From NCBI GenBank assembly GCA_023389535.1, contig JAEWEH010000373.1, positions 1-8,126 of the forward strand: DNA of 8,126 bases, read 5' to 3'. A program made the position numbers and the translations under genes. The notes under the pieces were generated by a model, which saw only the letters and a program-made list of their open reading frames with translations, had not been told where the DNA came from and did not search any database. Shown one piece after another: positions 1-6,625 of the stretch (position 1 is its first letter; each line of letters starts with the position of its first letter). The DNA is from Pseudomonadota bacterium (GTDB lineage: Bacteria > Pseudomonadota > Gammaproteobacteria > Burkholderiales > Burkholderiaceae_B).

Positions 1-556
1 ATCGGCCCTGCCCGAAGACTTCGCCATTCAGGAACATGGTCGGCACCGACATGATCTGGCGCGCTTCCACTTCCTTCTGATTCAGCGCGCCATCGATCGC
101 CACGTGGCGAATGCGCGGGTTGATGACGGACATCATGTTCAGGGCCTGCATCACGTCGGGGCAGTTCTGGCATGACAGGGAGAAATAGGTTTCGAACTGG
201 TAATCGCCATCCAGGTTGCGGATTTGCTCGATAACGGCCTCGTCCAGCTTGATGGGATGGCCGCCGACGTGCAGCAAAGCGAGCACCAGCGAAGTGAATT
301 CGTGGCCCATCGGAATGCCGGCGAACGTAACGCCGATATCCGTGCCCACACGATTGATGCTGAAGGAAGGTTTGCGTTCGTCGCTGTCGGAGAGCTCGGA
401 CAGGGTAACCTTGTCGGACATCTGTTGAATTTCCGATAGCAGCTCGCGCAGTTCGCGAGACTTGGCGCCATCGTCAAGATGCGCCACAAGTTCGATCGGC
501 TGGGACAGCATTCCCATGTAAGTTTTCAACTGAGTCTTGAGATTTGTGTCGAGCAT
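1..556 (-). CDS. ahpF: Alkyl hydroperoxide reductase subunit F, N-terminal part (cut by window edge)
   Basis: AhpF is the cytoplasmic flavoprotein disulfide reductase that takes electrons from NADH and re-reduces oxidised AhpC. Only the first 185 codons are in the window. They cover the N-terminal thioredoxin-fold domain that docks AhpC; the FAD and NADH domains lie beyond the left edge. The protein begins [14 protein letters not shown] and contains [18 protein letters not shown] near residues 79-96, both typical of AhpF. The redox pair CQNC falls at residues 129-132, the same numbering as I recall for E. coli AhpF, so there are no net insertions or deletions before it. The ATG at 556-554 is preceded by AGGTAGG six bases upstream and AAGAAGG ten bases upstream. 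The gene follows ahpC on the same strand after 107 bases, the usual ahpC-ahpF order. Confidence 0.96.
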   Translation of the reverse strand, partial: MLDTNLKTQLKTYMGMLSQPIELVAHLDDGAKSRELRELLSEIQQMSDKVTLSELSDSDERKPSFSINRVGTDIGVTFAGIPMGHEFTSLVLALLHVGGHPIKLDEAVIEQIRNLDGDYQFETYFSLSCQNCPDVMQALNMMSVINPRIRHVAIDGALNQKEVEARQIMSVPTMFLNGEVFGQGR

Positions 557-593
557 AGCGTACCTACCTTCTTGATAAGAGGATTCCGGATGA

Positions 594-625
594 GCTGCGC
601 ACCGGGCTGATGACCCGGGCGCAGC
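594..625 (-). promoter_or_regulatory. Strong hairpin between ahpC and ahpF (possible attenuator or mRNA-processing stem)
   Basis: Bases 594-600 (GCTGCGC) pair with 619-625 (GCGCAGC). Bases 602-606 (CCGGG) pair with 614-618 (CCCGG). Only A601 is bulged and the loop is seven bases (607-613). The stem is therefore 12 bp and very GC-rich. No T-run follows it in the direction of transcription, so it is not a standard intrinsic terminator. Position and strength suggest partial termination or protection of the ahpC transcript end, which would give more AhpC than AhpF. That role is inferred. Confidence 0.6.
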
Positions 626-663
626 GGCGTATGAGCTACCTGCCTATCGCGGGCAGCGCTTGC

Positions 664-1227
664 TTAGATCTTGCCAACTAGGTCCAGCGAGGGCTTCAGC
701 GTTTCACCGCCTTCTTCCCATTTGGCCGGGCAAACCTCGCCGGGGTGTGCGGCGATGTACTGGGCTGCCTTGACCTTGCGCAGCAGTTCGGAAGCGACGC
801 GGCCGATGCCGTTGTCGTGTACTTCCATGACCTTGATTTCGCCTTCGGGGTTCACCACGAACGTACCGCGCAGTGCAATGCCTTCTTCTTCGATCAGCAC
901 TTCGAAGTTACGGGAAAGGGCGTGCGTGGGGTCGGCCAGCATGGGGTATTGCACCTTGCCGATAGCGGCCGAAGTGTCATGCCAAGCCTTATGCGAGAAG
1001 TGCGTGTCGGTCGAGACGCTGAATACTTCAACGCCGATTTTTTGGAATTCGGGATACAGATCGGCCAAGTCTTCGAGTTCGGTCGGGCACACGAAAGTGA
1101 AGTCGGCGGGGTAGAAAACGAATACCGACCACTTGCCTGCGATGGACTCGTCGCTGACGTCGACAAACTTGCCGTTGTGGTAAGCGGTTGCTTTGAACGG
1201 TTTGATTTTGGTGTTGATCAAGGACAT
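664..1227 (-). CDS. ahpC: Alkyl hydroperoxide reductase subunit C (peroxiredoxin)
   Basis: AhpC is a typical two-cysteine peroxiredoxin of the cytoplasm. It reduces hydrogen peroxide, organic peroxides and peroxynitrite and is recharged by AhpF. The 187-residue protein has the normal family length and ends in the family-typical SLDLVGKI. The peroxidatic site follows the P-x3-T-x2-C pattern with P40, T44 and C47. The conserved active-site arginine is R120. The resolving cysteine is C166 in [10 protein letters not shown]. No key residue is missing. The ATG at 1227-1225 has an AGAGGA ribosome site six bases upstream. A sigma70-like promoter (1272-1300) and an OxyR-like site (1301-1337) precede the gene, so peroxide induction through OxyR is likely. 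ahpF lies downstream on the same strand. Confidence 0.98.
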   Translation of the reverse strand: MSLINTKIKPFKATAYHNGKFVDVSDESIAGKWSVFVFYPADFTFVCPTELEDLADLYPEFQKIGVEVFSVSTDTHFSHKAWHDTSAAIGKVQYPMLADPTHALSRNFEVLIEEEGIALRGTFVVNPEGEIKVMEVHDNGIGRVASELLRKVKAAQYIAAHPGEVCPAKWEEGGETLKPSLDLVGKI

Positions 1228-1271
1228 TGCGTTTCCTCTCGAAAGGGGTTGAAAAAACTGAATATGTGATC

Positions 1272-1300
1272 AGTATAGGCCGCGACTATTGATTTGTAAA
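1272..1300 (-). promoter_or_regulatory. Predicted ahpC promoter (sigma70 type)
   Basis: On the minus strand TTTACA (1300-1295) matches the -35 consensus at five of six bases. TATACT (1277-1272) matches the -10 consensus at five of six. The spacer is exactly 17 bases. The predicted transcript start is near 1264-1266, giving a leader of about 38 bases before the ahpC ATG. This is the best promoter match I found in the window. Confidence 0.75.
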
Positions 1301-1326
1301 ATTGATTAATTTTATTAAATCAATAG
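1286..1326. repeat. A/T-rich 41-bp imperfect palindrome in the ahpC control region
   Basis: CTATTGATTT at 1286-1295 is the exact reverse complement of 1317-1326. Inside it TAAAATT at 1297-1303 is the exact reverse complement of 1308-1314. Only G1296 opposite TT at 1315-1316 and the four central bases (GATT) are unpaired. The dyad covers the -35 element and joins the two ATAG-N7-CTAT pairs. Confidence 0.8.
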
Positions 1327-1337
1327 CCATTAACTAT
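1301..1337 (-). promoter_or_regulatory. OxyR-like binding site upstream of ahpC
   Basis: The OxyR consensus, as established for E. coli, is four tetranucleotides ATAG, CTAT, ATAG, CTAT spaced by seven bases. Read on the minus strand from 1337 the site has ATAG, CTAT, ATAA and CAAT, each separated by seven bases, which is 14 of 16 consensus positions. It directly abuts the predicted -35 at 1295-1300, the expected place for an activator that contacts RNA polymerase. A second complete ATAG-N7-CTAT pair lies at 1275-1289, overlapping the -10 and spacer. No oxyR gene is in the window. Confidence 0.65.
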
Positions 1338-1355
1338 CGATACGGCGCATGAAGA

Positions 1356-1369
1356 GGGGCAGTCGCCCC
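1356..1369 (-). terminator. Weak terminator-like hairpin after the TauE/SafE permease gene
   Basis: GGGGC (1356-1360) and GCCCC (1365-1369) form a 5-bp stem with a four-base loop, nine bases past the permease stop codon. In the direction of transcription it is followed by TCTTC, only a poor T-run. It may reduce read-through from the transporter operon into the ahpC promoter. Confidence 0.35.
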
Positions 1370-1378
1370 ACGCGACTA

Positions 1379-2152
1379 TTATCGCCCAAATAGATAGTTC
1401 AAAGCAACGGGCAGCATCAGGCCCAGGCCCATTAGCACCAGTACGGCGAAGGCTATCCGGCGCATGGTGTGTGCGGAAAAAGGAGGCGGATAGTGCCGGC
1501 CCGCCAAGGTTGCCAGGGCCACCACCGGGATGCATAAGCCGCTAAGCACCCATATTTCTTCGGTCAGGCCGCCCTGCCAACCGACAAAAAGCGTGCGCGC
1601 GCCCGCAATGAAGGCGTTCAGGAAAATCAGGTAACTGCGTATCTGCGGCAGTGTCATGGGCTGCCTGTAAAACTGGAATATCAGCGGCGGGCCCGGGATC
1701 GCAAACATGCCGCCGACCAGTCCGCCCAGGAAGCCGTAATACACGAAATTCGGCTGGCTGGAGACTTTTTCCAAAGGTTGGGGCCGCCAGGCAAAGTTCA
1801 AGCCGCCATAGACAATGACGGCGCCCAATAATACCTGCACCAAGTCGGCCGCGGCGCTGCTCAGATATTCGAGCAGCACCACACCCAACACACTCGCCGG
1901 CAATACACCCAGCAGCAGGCTGCCAGCGGTGCGCCACTCGATATGGTGCAAATTGCCGCGCAGGGCCACCGCACTATTGACCAGAGTCACGATGCTGATA
2001 ATAGACGCCAGCGCCGCCACGGACGCCACGCCCATGCCACTGGCCATGCCCATGACGATCATCGCAAGGCCGAAACCCGTGACGGTGTGGAAGTACACCG
2101 CCACGATGACAATCAGAAAGAACGGAATCAGTACCGCTAAATCAGGAAACAT
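1379..2152 (-). CDS. TauE/SafE-family membrane permease (sulfite exporter family)
   Basis: This is an inner-membrane protein of 257 residues, the usual size of the TauE/SafE (formerly DUF81) family. Members move small anions such as sulfite, sulfoacetate or other organosulfur acids, but most have no known substrate. About eight hydrophobic segments are visible, roughly at residues 5-25, 30-60, 75-95, 103-120, 137-157, 170-190, 200-220 and 233-253. The two family half-repeats are recognisable, one with TVTGFGLAMIVMG near residue 23 and the other with GFLGGLVGGMFAIPGPP near residue 140. The ATG at 2152-2150 has no clear ribosome site, which suggests translation coupled to the upstream gene 48 bases away on the same strand. 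The substrate cannot be read from the sequence. Confidence 0.9.
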   Translation of the reverse strand: MFPDLAVLIPFFLIVIVAVYFHTVTGFGLAMIVMGMASGMGVASVAALASIISIVTLVNSAVALRGNLHHIEWRTAGSLLLGVLPASVLGVVLLEYLSSAAADLVQVLLGAVIVYGGLNFAWRPQPLEKVSSQPNFVYYGFLGGLVGGMFAIPGPPLIFQFYRQPMTLPQIRSYLIFLNAFIAGARTLFVGWQGGLTEEIWVLSGLCIPVVALATLAGRHYPPPFSAHTMRRIAFAVLVLMGLGLMLPVALNYLFGR

Positions 2153-2200
2153 GCGCAGGCTGTCGGGGGCTGTCCAAAATAACAGAGAAGTGTACAGGAC

Positions 2201-3433
2201 TCATACGGCGCTACGTACCTTCACCAGGACGGGGCGGCCCGCGCCCCAGCCGTTCAAGGCAGCGCATAGGCCGATCAGCGCGAACAGCCAGCCGCTGGCG
2301 ACGTAGCTGCCGGTCGCGCTATGCAATACACCGACCAGCAGGGGGCCGAATGCGGCAAGCAGATAGCCGATTCCCTGCGCCATGCCGGATAAATGCGCGG
2401 CCACATGGAAATCCGGCGAGCGCAAGACAATGACGGTCATCGCCATGGCGAACAGGCCGCCCTGCCCTATGCCCTGCAGCACCGCCCAGCCCCACATGGT
2501 GGACAATGGCGCAAGCAACAATCCCAACAGACCCGCGGCCGCTGTCAGGGCCAGCGCGGCGTTGATCAGGCTTTGGCTGCGGAGCCGGGCTGCAAAGGAC
2601 GGAACAAGCAGGCAAGTAAGCACCTGCACCATGATGGAAACCGACAAGACGAATCCCGCCTGTACGCCGTCCAGCCCCCTTTCCATCAGGATCGGCGCGA
2701 CCCAGCCGAATACGCAATACGCCAGCGCCGATTGCAAGCCCATGAAGAAAGTGACTTGCCAGGCGAGCGGATCGCGCCACAAACCACGCACATGGTGCCG
2801 CGAGCGTTGGGGCCCGATACCCGCCCGCAATGCCTGGGGCGCCCAGATCACCAGCACGACGGCCGCAGGCAAAGCCCACATGGCCAGGCCGCCTTCCCAT
2901 GAAATGTCCAGCATCGTGGCCATAGGGAGGGTAAGCGCCGCGGCCGTTGCGGCGCCACCGCACAGGGCCATGGTGTATAGGCCGGTCATCAGGGCCGGCG
3001 CCTTGGGGAAGTCCCTTTTGACGACACTGGGCAGCAGCACGTTGCCCACCGCGATGGCTGCGCCCCCCATCGCCGTTCCGACGAATAACGCTTCGATACT
3101 GCCCAGGCCGCGCAGCCCCGTTCCCACCGCTAGCACCAACAGCGCCAGCAACAAGGTGCGTTCGGGGCCGATCCGCTGCGCAAGCATTGGAGCAAGAGGA
3201 GCGAAGGCCCCCAGACACAGCACGGGCAGGGTCGTAAGATAGCCTGCGCTGATGGAAGTCAGGCCAGTGCCTTGCAATAACTCGGGCAGCATGACCGAAA
3301 GGCTGGCGAACAATGGACGCAGGTTGAACGCGATCAGCATCAGGCTTAATCCCAGCAGGCCCTGTGCGATCAAGCTGGACGGCCGCAGGGAGCCTGCAGC
3401 GGAATGGGCGGTGGACGATCCGGCTGAATTCAT
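2201..3433 (-). CDS. Major facilitator transporter, CynX/NimT family
   Basis: This inner-membrane carrier resembles the CynX (cyanate) and NimT (2-nitroimidazole) branch of the major facilitator superfamily. From the ATG at 3433 it has 410 residues and about twelve hydrophobic segments. Family marks are AFNLRPLFASLSVMLP in the first membrane segment (residues 35-50) and GNVLLPSVVKRDFP at residues 130-143. An in-frame ATG at 3508 would add 25 polar residues. I prefer 3433 because the extension has a weaker GC bias at third codon positions than the body and no ribosome site, and a possible -10 (TACAAT, 3512-3507) overlaps the upstream start; the AAGCGG before 3433 is itself only a weak ribosome site. 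The TauE/SafE gene follows after 48 bases, probably in the same operon. The substrate is unknown, and cyanate is only one possibility. Confidence 0.88.
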   Translation of the reverse strand: MNSAGSSTAHSAAGSLRPSSLIAQGLLGLSLMLIAFNLRPLFASLSVMLPELLQGTGLTSISAGYLTTLPVLCLGAFAPLAPMLAQRIGPERTLLLALLVLAVGTGLRGLGSIEALFVGTAMGGAAIAVGNVLLPSVVKRDFPKAPALMTGLYTMALCGGAATAAALTLPMATMLDISWEGGLAMWALPAAVVLVIWAPQALRAGIGPQRSRHHVRGLWRDPLAWQVTFFMGLQSALAYCVFGWVAPILMERGLDGVQAGFVLSVSIMVQVLTCLLVPSFAARLRSQSLINAALALTAAAGLLGLLLAPLSTMWGWAVLQGIGQGGLFAMAMTVIVLRSPDFHVAAHLSGMAQGIGYLLAAFGPLLVGVLHSATGSYVASGWLFALIGLCAALNGWGAGRPVLVKVRSAV

Positions 3434-3742
3434 GAAGGGCTGCCGCTTATCTGAGATGTTTGATCGGGGACCGACATCAAGAGCGACCGTCGATCGAGCG
3501 CTGCCCATTGTAGTAATTCATAGAGACTTAGGCGATCGACCGGACCACATTCGCGCAGCGCGCTAGCCTGTCGCAGCTTGCAACACATGCTTCTGGCGAT
3601 TTCGAAGATGCTACGCAAGCGTTACAAGAAGGCTGCCGGCGCGCATCATTATTGCAGTCGACTACAAACCGCGCCGAACCACTTGCCCGCGACCGCGGTC
3701 GTCATTACGCTGGAATCACATGCATACACAAGGAGCACTGCC
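3434..3742. other. Intergenic region between divergent transporter operon and OsmB-like gene
   Basis: These 309 bases hold the 5' ends of two diverging transcripts and no convincing gene. A possible -10 for the transporter operon is TACAAT on the minus strand (3512-3507), but I see no good -35 with it. A perfect 12-bp palindrome, CGACCGCGGTCG, lies at 3690-3701, about 40 bases upstream of the lipoprotein start. No strong plus-strand promoter was found. An open frame runs into the lipoprotein gene from 3578, but the strong ribosome site at 3730-3735 argues against using that start. Confidence 0.5.
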
Positions 3743-4048
3743 ATGTCATTCCGGCACAACATCGCGCGTATCACCTTGATCAGCCTGGCCTGCGCCACGC
3801 TCGTCGGCTGTGCGACCTACGACCGCAAGGGCAACAACACACTCATCGGGGCAGGCCTGGGCGCCGCCGCCGGGGCCGTCGTATCCCAGGGCGACCCGTT
3901 ATACACCGTAGGCGGCGCCGCCGCAGGCGGGCTATTGGGAAATATCCTGACGTCTGACGATCGCCGCACTTCTCGCGGTTGGGACAGGGGCGGACGCAAC
4001 TCGCGCGACTGGGACAGGCGCGGCGGCAGGCGGCATTATCGACGTTAG
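3743..4048 (+). CDS. OsmB-like glycine-zipper lipoprotein with Arg-rich tail
   Basis: This is a small envelope lipoprotein of 101 residues. A basic and hydrophobic signal (residues 1-22) ends in the lipobox LVGC, so C23 should be lipidated after signal peptidase II cleavage. Residues 32-68 form a glycine zipper (NTLIGAGLGAAAGAVVSQG, then VGGAAAGGLLGNIL). This closely resembles E. coli OsmB, an osmotic-stress lipoprotein, and suggests a membrane-inserted helical hairpin. Residues 71-101 are a very basic tail rich in Arg, Gly, Trp and Asp, containing two copies of a ten-residue unit (77-86 and 87-96). The ATG at 3743 is fixed by AAGGAG at 3730-3735, seven bases upstream. A perfect hairpin follows at 4071-4094. 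The exact role is unknown; envelope stress or outer-membrane maintenance is inferred. Confidence 0.9.
   Translation: MSFRHNIARITLISLACATLVGCATYDRKGNNTLIGAGLGAAAGAVVSQGDPLYTVGGAAAGGLLGNILTSDDRRTSRGWDRGGRNSRDWDRRGGRRHYRR
3971..4030 (+). repeat. Tandem imperfect 30-base duplication within the lipoprotein gene
   Basis: Bases 3971-4000 and 4001-4030 align without gaps at 22 of 30 positions. They encode SRGWDRGGRN and SRDWDRRGGR, both keeping the core WDR plus Gly and Arg. The unit is a multiple of three, so the frame is kept. Confidence 0.75.
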
Positions 4049-4070
4049 TTGTGAGCCTCCATGCAACCAT

Positions 4071-4094
4071 GGGCATCGGACGGTTCCGATGCCC
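4071..4094. terminator. Perfect 10-bp hairpin between convergent genes
   Basis: GGGCATCGGA (4071-4080) pairs perfectly with TCCGATGCCC (4085-4094) around the loop CGGT. On the plus strand it is followed by TGTACCTTTA, a weak T-rich tail, so it most likely ends the lipoprotein transcript. It also lies just past the stop of the converging amidase gene and could block read-through from that side, although no T-run follows there. Confidence 0.75.
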
Positions 4095-4159
4095 TGTACC
4101 TTTAACTGCACAACGTGGGCTACTCCCTTTTTCGTCACTAATGTCCCAGCGAAGACATC

Positions 4160-5536
4160 TTATCGGTTCTCCAGCAAGCTGGCAGCCACCCATCGCGCCG
4201 TGCCTGTCAAGGCTTCGTCCATATGCTGCTGCCCCATCAGTTGCAAGCCCAGCGGCATTCCATCCACCGCTAGCACCGGCACACTGATGGCTGGCGCTCC
4301 CAGCAAAGAGGACACACAACTAAATGCGACGTCGCCAGTGGGGAAAGGCGAAGACATCGCTTCTACCGCGATGGGAGCCGGGCCGACCGATGCCAAACTG
4401 ATCACTGCGTCGCCGACCGAGGACAATGCCGCGTGCTTTGCCCGCGCTTCGTTCCGTTCGTCCAGTGCAGATCGAAAATCATCCAGGCATAAGGCTTCGG
4501 CAATCGCGAGCTGATCGAGCAAGGCTGGCCCAAGAGTGCCTGGATGCTGTTCCAGCAGGTTCTTGAGACTCCATCGTTGCTCCCAAGCACTCAGCTTAAG
4601 CGACAGCGCGGTCGCGGAGGCGATCGACTGTTCGAATGCCTCGACTAGCTTGTTGTCGGAACGACGGATAATTTCTACCCCGACAGATCGCAAACTATTT
4701 ACCGCCGCCTCGAATGCTTCCCGAGATGCGCGATCCAGACGTGGCCAACCCTCGGTCTCGACAACGACCAGTCGTTGCGGTTTCTTCGGAGGCGGTATGT
4801 CAATAGCCCCGTATAGGCCGGGATGGCCGGGGTCGCCGCCCGCCCGTTGTACGATTTCAATCGCTACCTGCCACATGTCTGTAGCGCAGCCCGCATGGAT
4901 GCCTACATGCGACTGGCTAAAACCCAATCGCTCGCCCCTATTGATGGCACCATACGTAGGCTTCAGCGCCCAGTTGGCGCAGAAGCTGGCCGGCCTAAGG
5001 ACAGAGCCGATAAGTTGCGTTCCAATTGCCACCGGAACCATGCCCGCACCGACCGCAGCGCCCGAACCACTCGAAGAGCCGCCCGGTGTACGTTTTTCGT
5101 CAAATGGGTTCCTGGTCGGCCCCGGATCGAGAAAACCTAACGCTGTGGTAACGGTTTTGCCCAGAATAATGGCTCCTGCATCCCGCAGCGCCCTGACCAA
5201 CGCACTATCCCGTTTCGGGAAATTTCCCGCGTATGCCTGGCTGCCCATCTCGGTGGGCATATCCTTGGTTTCTATCAGATCCTTTATGCCTATGGGCATT
5301 CCATCGATAGTCGACAGCGGCCTTCCTTCGCGATATCGCTTCGCGGACGCAGACGCCTGTTGTCGCGCCCCCGTCTCGTTGACTCTGACCCAGGCTTGCA
5401 CGACGGGCTCGCGCGCTGCGATTTGTTCAAGGCAACGTTCCAAATATGCCTCCGGTGAACTGGTTCCGGCCAGGAACTGTTCCCGAGCATCGTAAAAGGT
5501 CAACGGCTGGTAATTAAAAGGCGAATAGCTCAACAC
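4160..5536 (-). CDS. Amidase-signature family hydrolase
   Basis: This is a cytoplasmic hydrolase of 458 residues that cleaves carboxamide bonds to an acid plus ammonia or amine. The Ser-cisSer-Lys triad can be placed as K85 in PIGIKDLIET, S154 in TPGGSSSGSG and nucleophile S178 in TQLIGSVLRP. The intervals K to cis-Ser (69) and cis-Ser to Ser (24) equal those I recall for malonamidase E2. ALKPTYGAINRG follows, as in the family. The motif around S178 departs from the common T-x-T-G-G-S form (here T-Q-L-I-G-S). Two starts are possible: GTG at 5536-5534, or TTG at 5533-5531, which is better spaced (five bases) from GAGAGG. The gene lies 22 bases after the Bug receptor gene and is probably co-transcribed with it. 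The natural substrate cannot be read from the sequence. Confidence 0.93.
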   Translation of the reverse strand: MLSYSPFNYQPLTFYDAREQFLAGTSSPEAYLERCLEQIAAREPVVQAWVRVNETGARQQASASAKRYREGRPLSTIDGMPIGIKDLIETKDMPTEMGSQAYAGNFPKRDSALVRALRDAGAIILGKTVTTALGFLDPGPTRNPFDEKRTPGGSSSGSGAAVGAGMVPVAIGTQLIGSVLRPASFCANWALKPTYGAINRGERLGFSQSHVGIHAGCATDMWQVAIEIVQRAGGDPGHPGLYGAIDIPPPKKPQRLVVVETEGWPRLDRASREAFEAAVNSLRSVGVEIIRRSDNKLVEAFEQSIASATALSLKLSAWEQRWSLKNLLEQHPGTLGPALLDQLAIAEALCLDDFRSALDERNEARAKHAALSSVGDAVISLASVGPAPIAVEAMSSPFPTGDVAFSCVSSLLGAPAISVPVLAVDGMPLGLQLMGQQHMDEALTGTARWVAASLLENR

Positions 5537-5558
5537 AACCTCTCTGATGGACTTGATT

Positions 5559-6530
5559 TCAATTGGTATGAATGCCAGACGAGCGAATCAGGCCGCCCCA
5601 CAGATCGTGCTCTGCGCGCACGAAAGCGTCGAACTCCGCGGGACTGCTCGTTTCAATCTCTATGCCCAGCGTCGCCATACGCTCCTGCACGTCGGGCATG
5701 GCAACCACTTTCGCGACATCGGCGTTGATTTTGTTCACGAGTTTGGCTGGAAGGCCAGCAGGGGCGAAAACGCCATACCATGCCTGGACTTGATATTCGG
5801 ACATGCCGCTTTCCGAAGTTGTCGGAACCTCCGGCAAACGCGAAATCCTTCGTGGAGTGGTCGCGGCGATCAGCTTCAGTTTGCCCGCTTGGCTATGCGC
5901 GACCACATTCGCCGACGCAAGCTGGAACATGATGTCCACATCACCGCCCATCACAGCCAAGGTGGCCTCGGCGGAGCCGCGATATGGAATATGCAAGACA
6001 TCGACGCCAGCTTTCTGCTTGAACAACTCTCCGTACAGTTGCATGATGGATCCCGGCCCCCCCGATCCATAGGTATATTTGCCGGGGGACGACTTGAGCA
6101 GAGACAGCAAATCATTCAGGTTATTGGCCGGCAACGAAGGTTTAGTTGCAATAACCGCGGGCACATTTCCAAGCTTGGTGATGCGCGTGAAGTCGTCAAT
6201 GACATTGAACCGCAAGCCGCTATTCAACGCGGGCAGCGTGACAAGCTCTGTATAGGCCACCATTAAGGTATAGCCATCCGGTTTGGATTTCGCTACCGCC
6301 TCCGAGCCGATTTGCGTGCCGGCCCCTGAGCGATTTTCAATGACAACCGCCTTGCCCCATAACTCGCCCAACTTGCTTCCGATCAGCCGCGACACATTAT
6401 CCGCGATTCCTCCTGCAGTGGTCGGGACGATAATAGTTACTGGCTTGGACGGGTAAGTGTCCGCGAAGGTCAAAGAAGAAGACAATGCCAAAAGAATTCC
6501 CGCACACTTCGTAAATACCGTCGACTTCAT
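5559..6530 (-). CDS. Bug/TctC-family periplasmic solute-binding protein
   Basis: Bug proteins are periplasmic receptors for carboxylates, amino acids, nicotinamide-like compounds and similar ligands, and they are greatly expanded in Bordetella and its relatives. From the ATG at 6530 the protein has 323 residues, the normal size. A signal peptide (basic residues K2 and K8, hydrophobic core 9-22) should be cleaved after A23. Family marks then follow in order: YPSKPVTIIVP, IENRSGAGTQIGSEAVAKSK, PDGYTLM, YGSGGPGS, HIPYRGSAEA, GGDVDIMF and APAGLPAKLVNKIN. In-frame starts also exist at 6545 (GTG) and 6539 (ATG). I prefer 6530 because GAGG lies nine bases before it. No TctA or TctB membrane partner is in the window, as is common for orphan Bug genes. 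The amidase gene follows after 22 bases, so the ligand may be an amide or its acid product. Confidence 0.93.
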   Translation of the reverse strand: MKSTVFTKCAGILLALSSSLTFADTYPSKPVTIIVPTTAGGIADNVSRLIGSKLGELWGKAVVIENRSGAGTQIGSEAVAKSKPDGYTLMVAYTELVTLPALNSGLRFNVIDDFTRITKLGNVPAVIATKPSLPANNLNDLLSLLKSSPGKYTYGSGGPGSIMQLYGELFKQKAGVDVLHIPYRGSAEATLAVMGGDVDIMFQLASANVVAHSQAGKLKLIAATTPRRISRLPEVPTTSESGMSEYQVQAWYGVFAPAGLPAKLVNKINADVAKVVAMPDVQERMATLGIEIETSSPAEFDAFVRAEHDLWGGLIRSSGIHTN

Positions 6531-6625
6531 GGAAATCATCCTCACAATTGTGGAAAAACACGGAAGGTAGCACTCCTGGGCTGGTATGCATGTTTGGATA
6601 CTTGTTCTTCACCCAAGGACATTGA

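Noticed and set aside
2319..3218. Minus-strand open frame of 299 codons in another frame of the CynX-like gene
   Set aside because: It is an out-of-frame reading rich in Gly, Arg and Ala with no membrane segments, while the in-frame product is a clear carrier.
2382..3242. Long plus-strand open frame of 286 codons opposite the CynX-like gene
   Set aside because: It has a low-complexity composition rich in Ala, Pro, Arg and Thr typical of antisense frames in GC-rich genes, no recognisable domain, and lies wholly inside a well-supported transporter gene.
3578..3742. Upstream extension of the OsmB-like lipoprotein by 55 codons
   Set aside because: The extension would bury the signal peptide and lipobox. 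The ATG at 3743 has a strong, well-spaced ribosome site.
4536..5495. Plus-strand open frame of 319 codons opposite the amidase gene
   Set aside because: It is antisense to a clear amidase with an intact catalytic triad and shows no family motif or ribosome site.
6536..6550. AATTGTGAG on the minus strand near the Bug start resembling half of the lac operator
   Set aside because: Only nine bases match and there is no second arm, so chance is a sufficient explanation, unlike the full dyad at 7738-7756.
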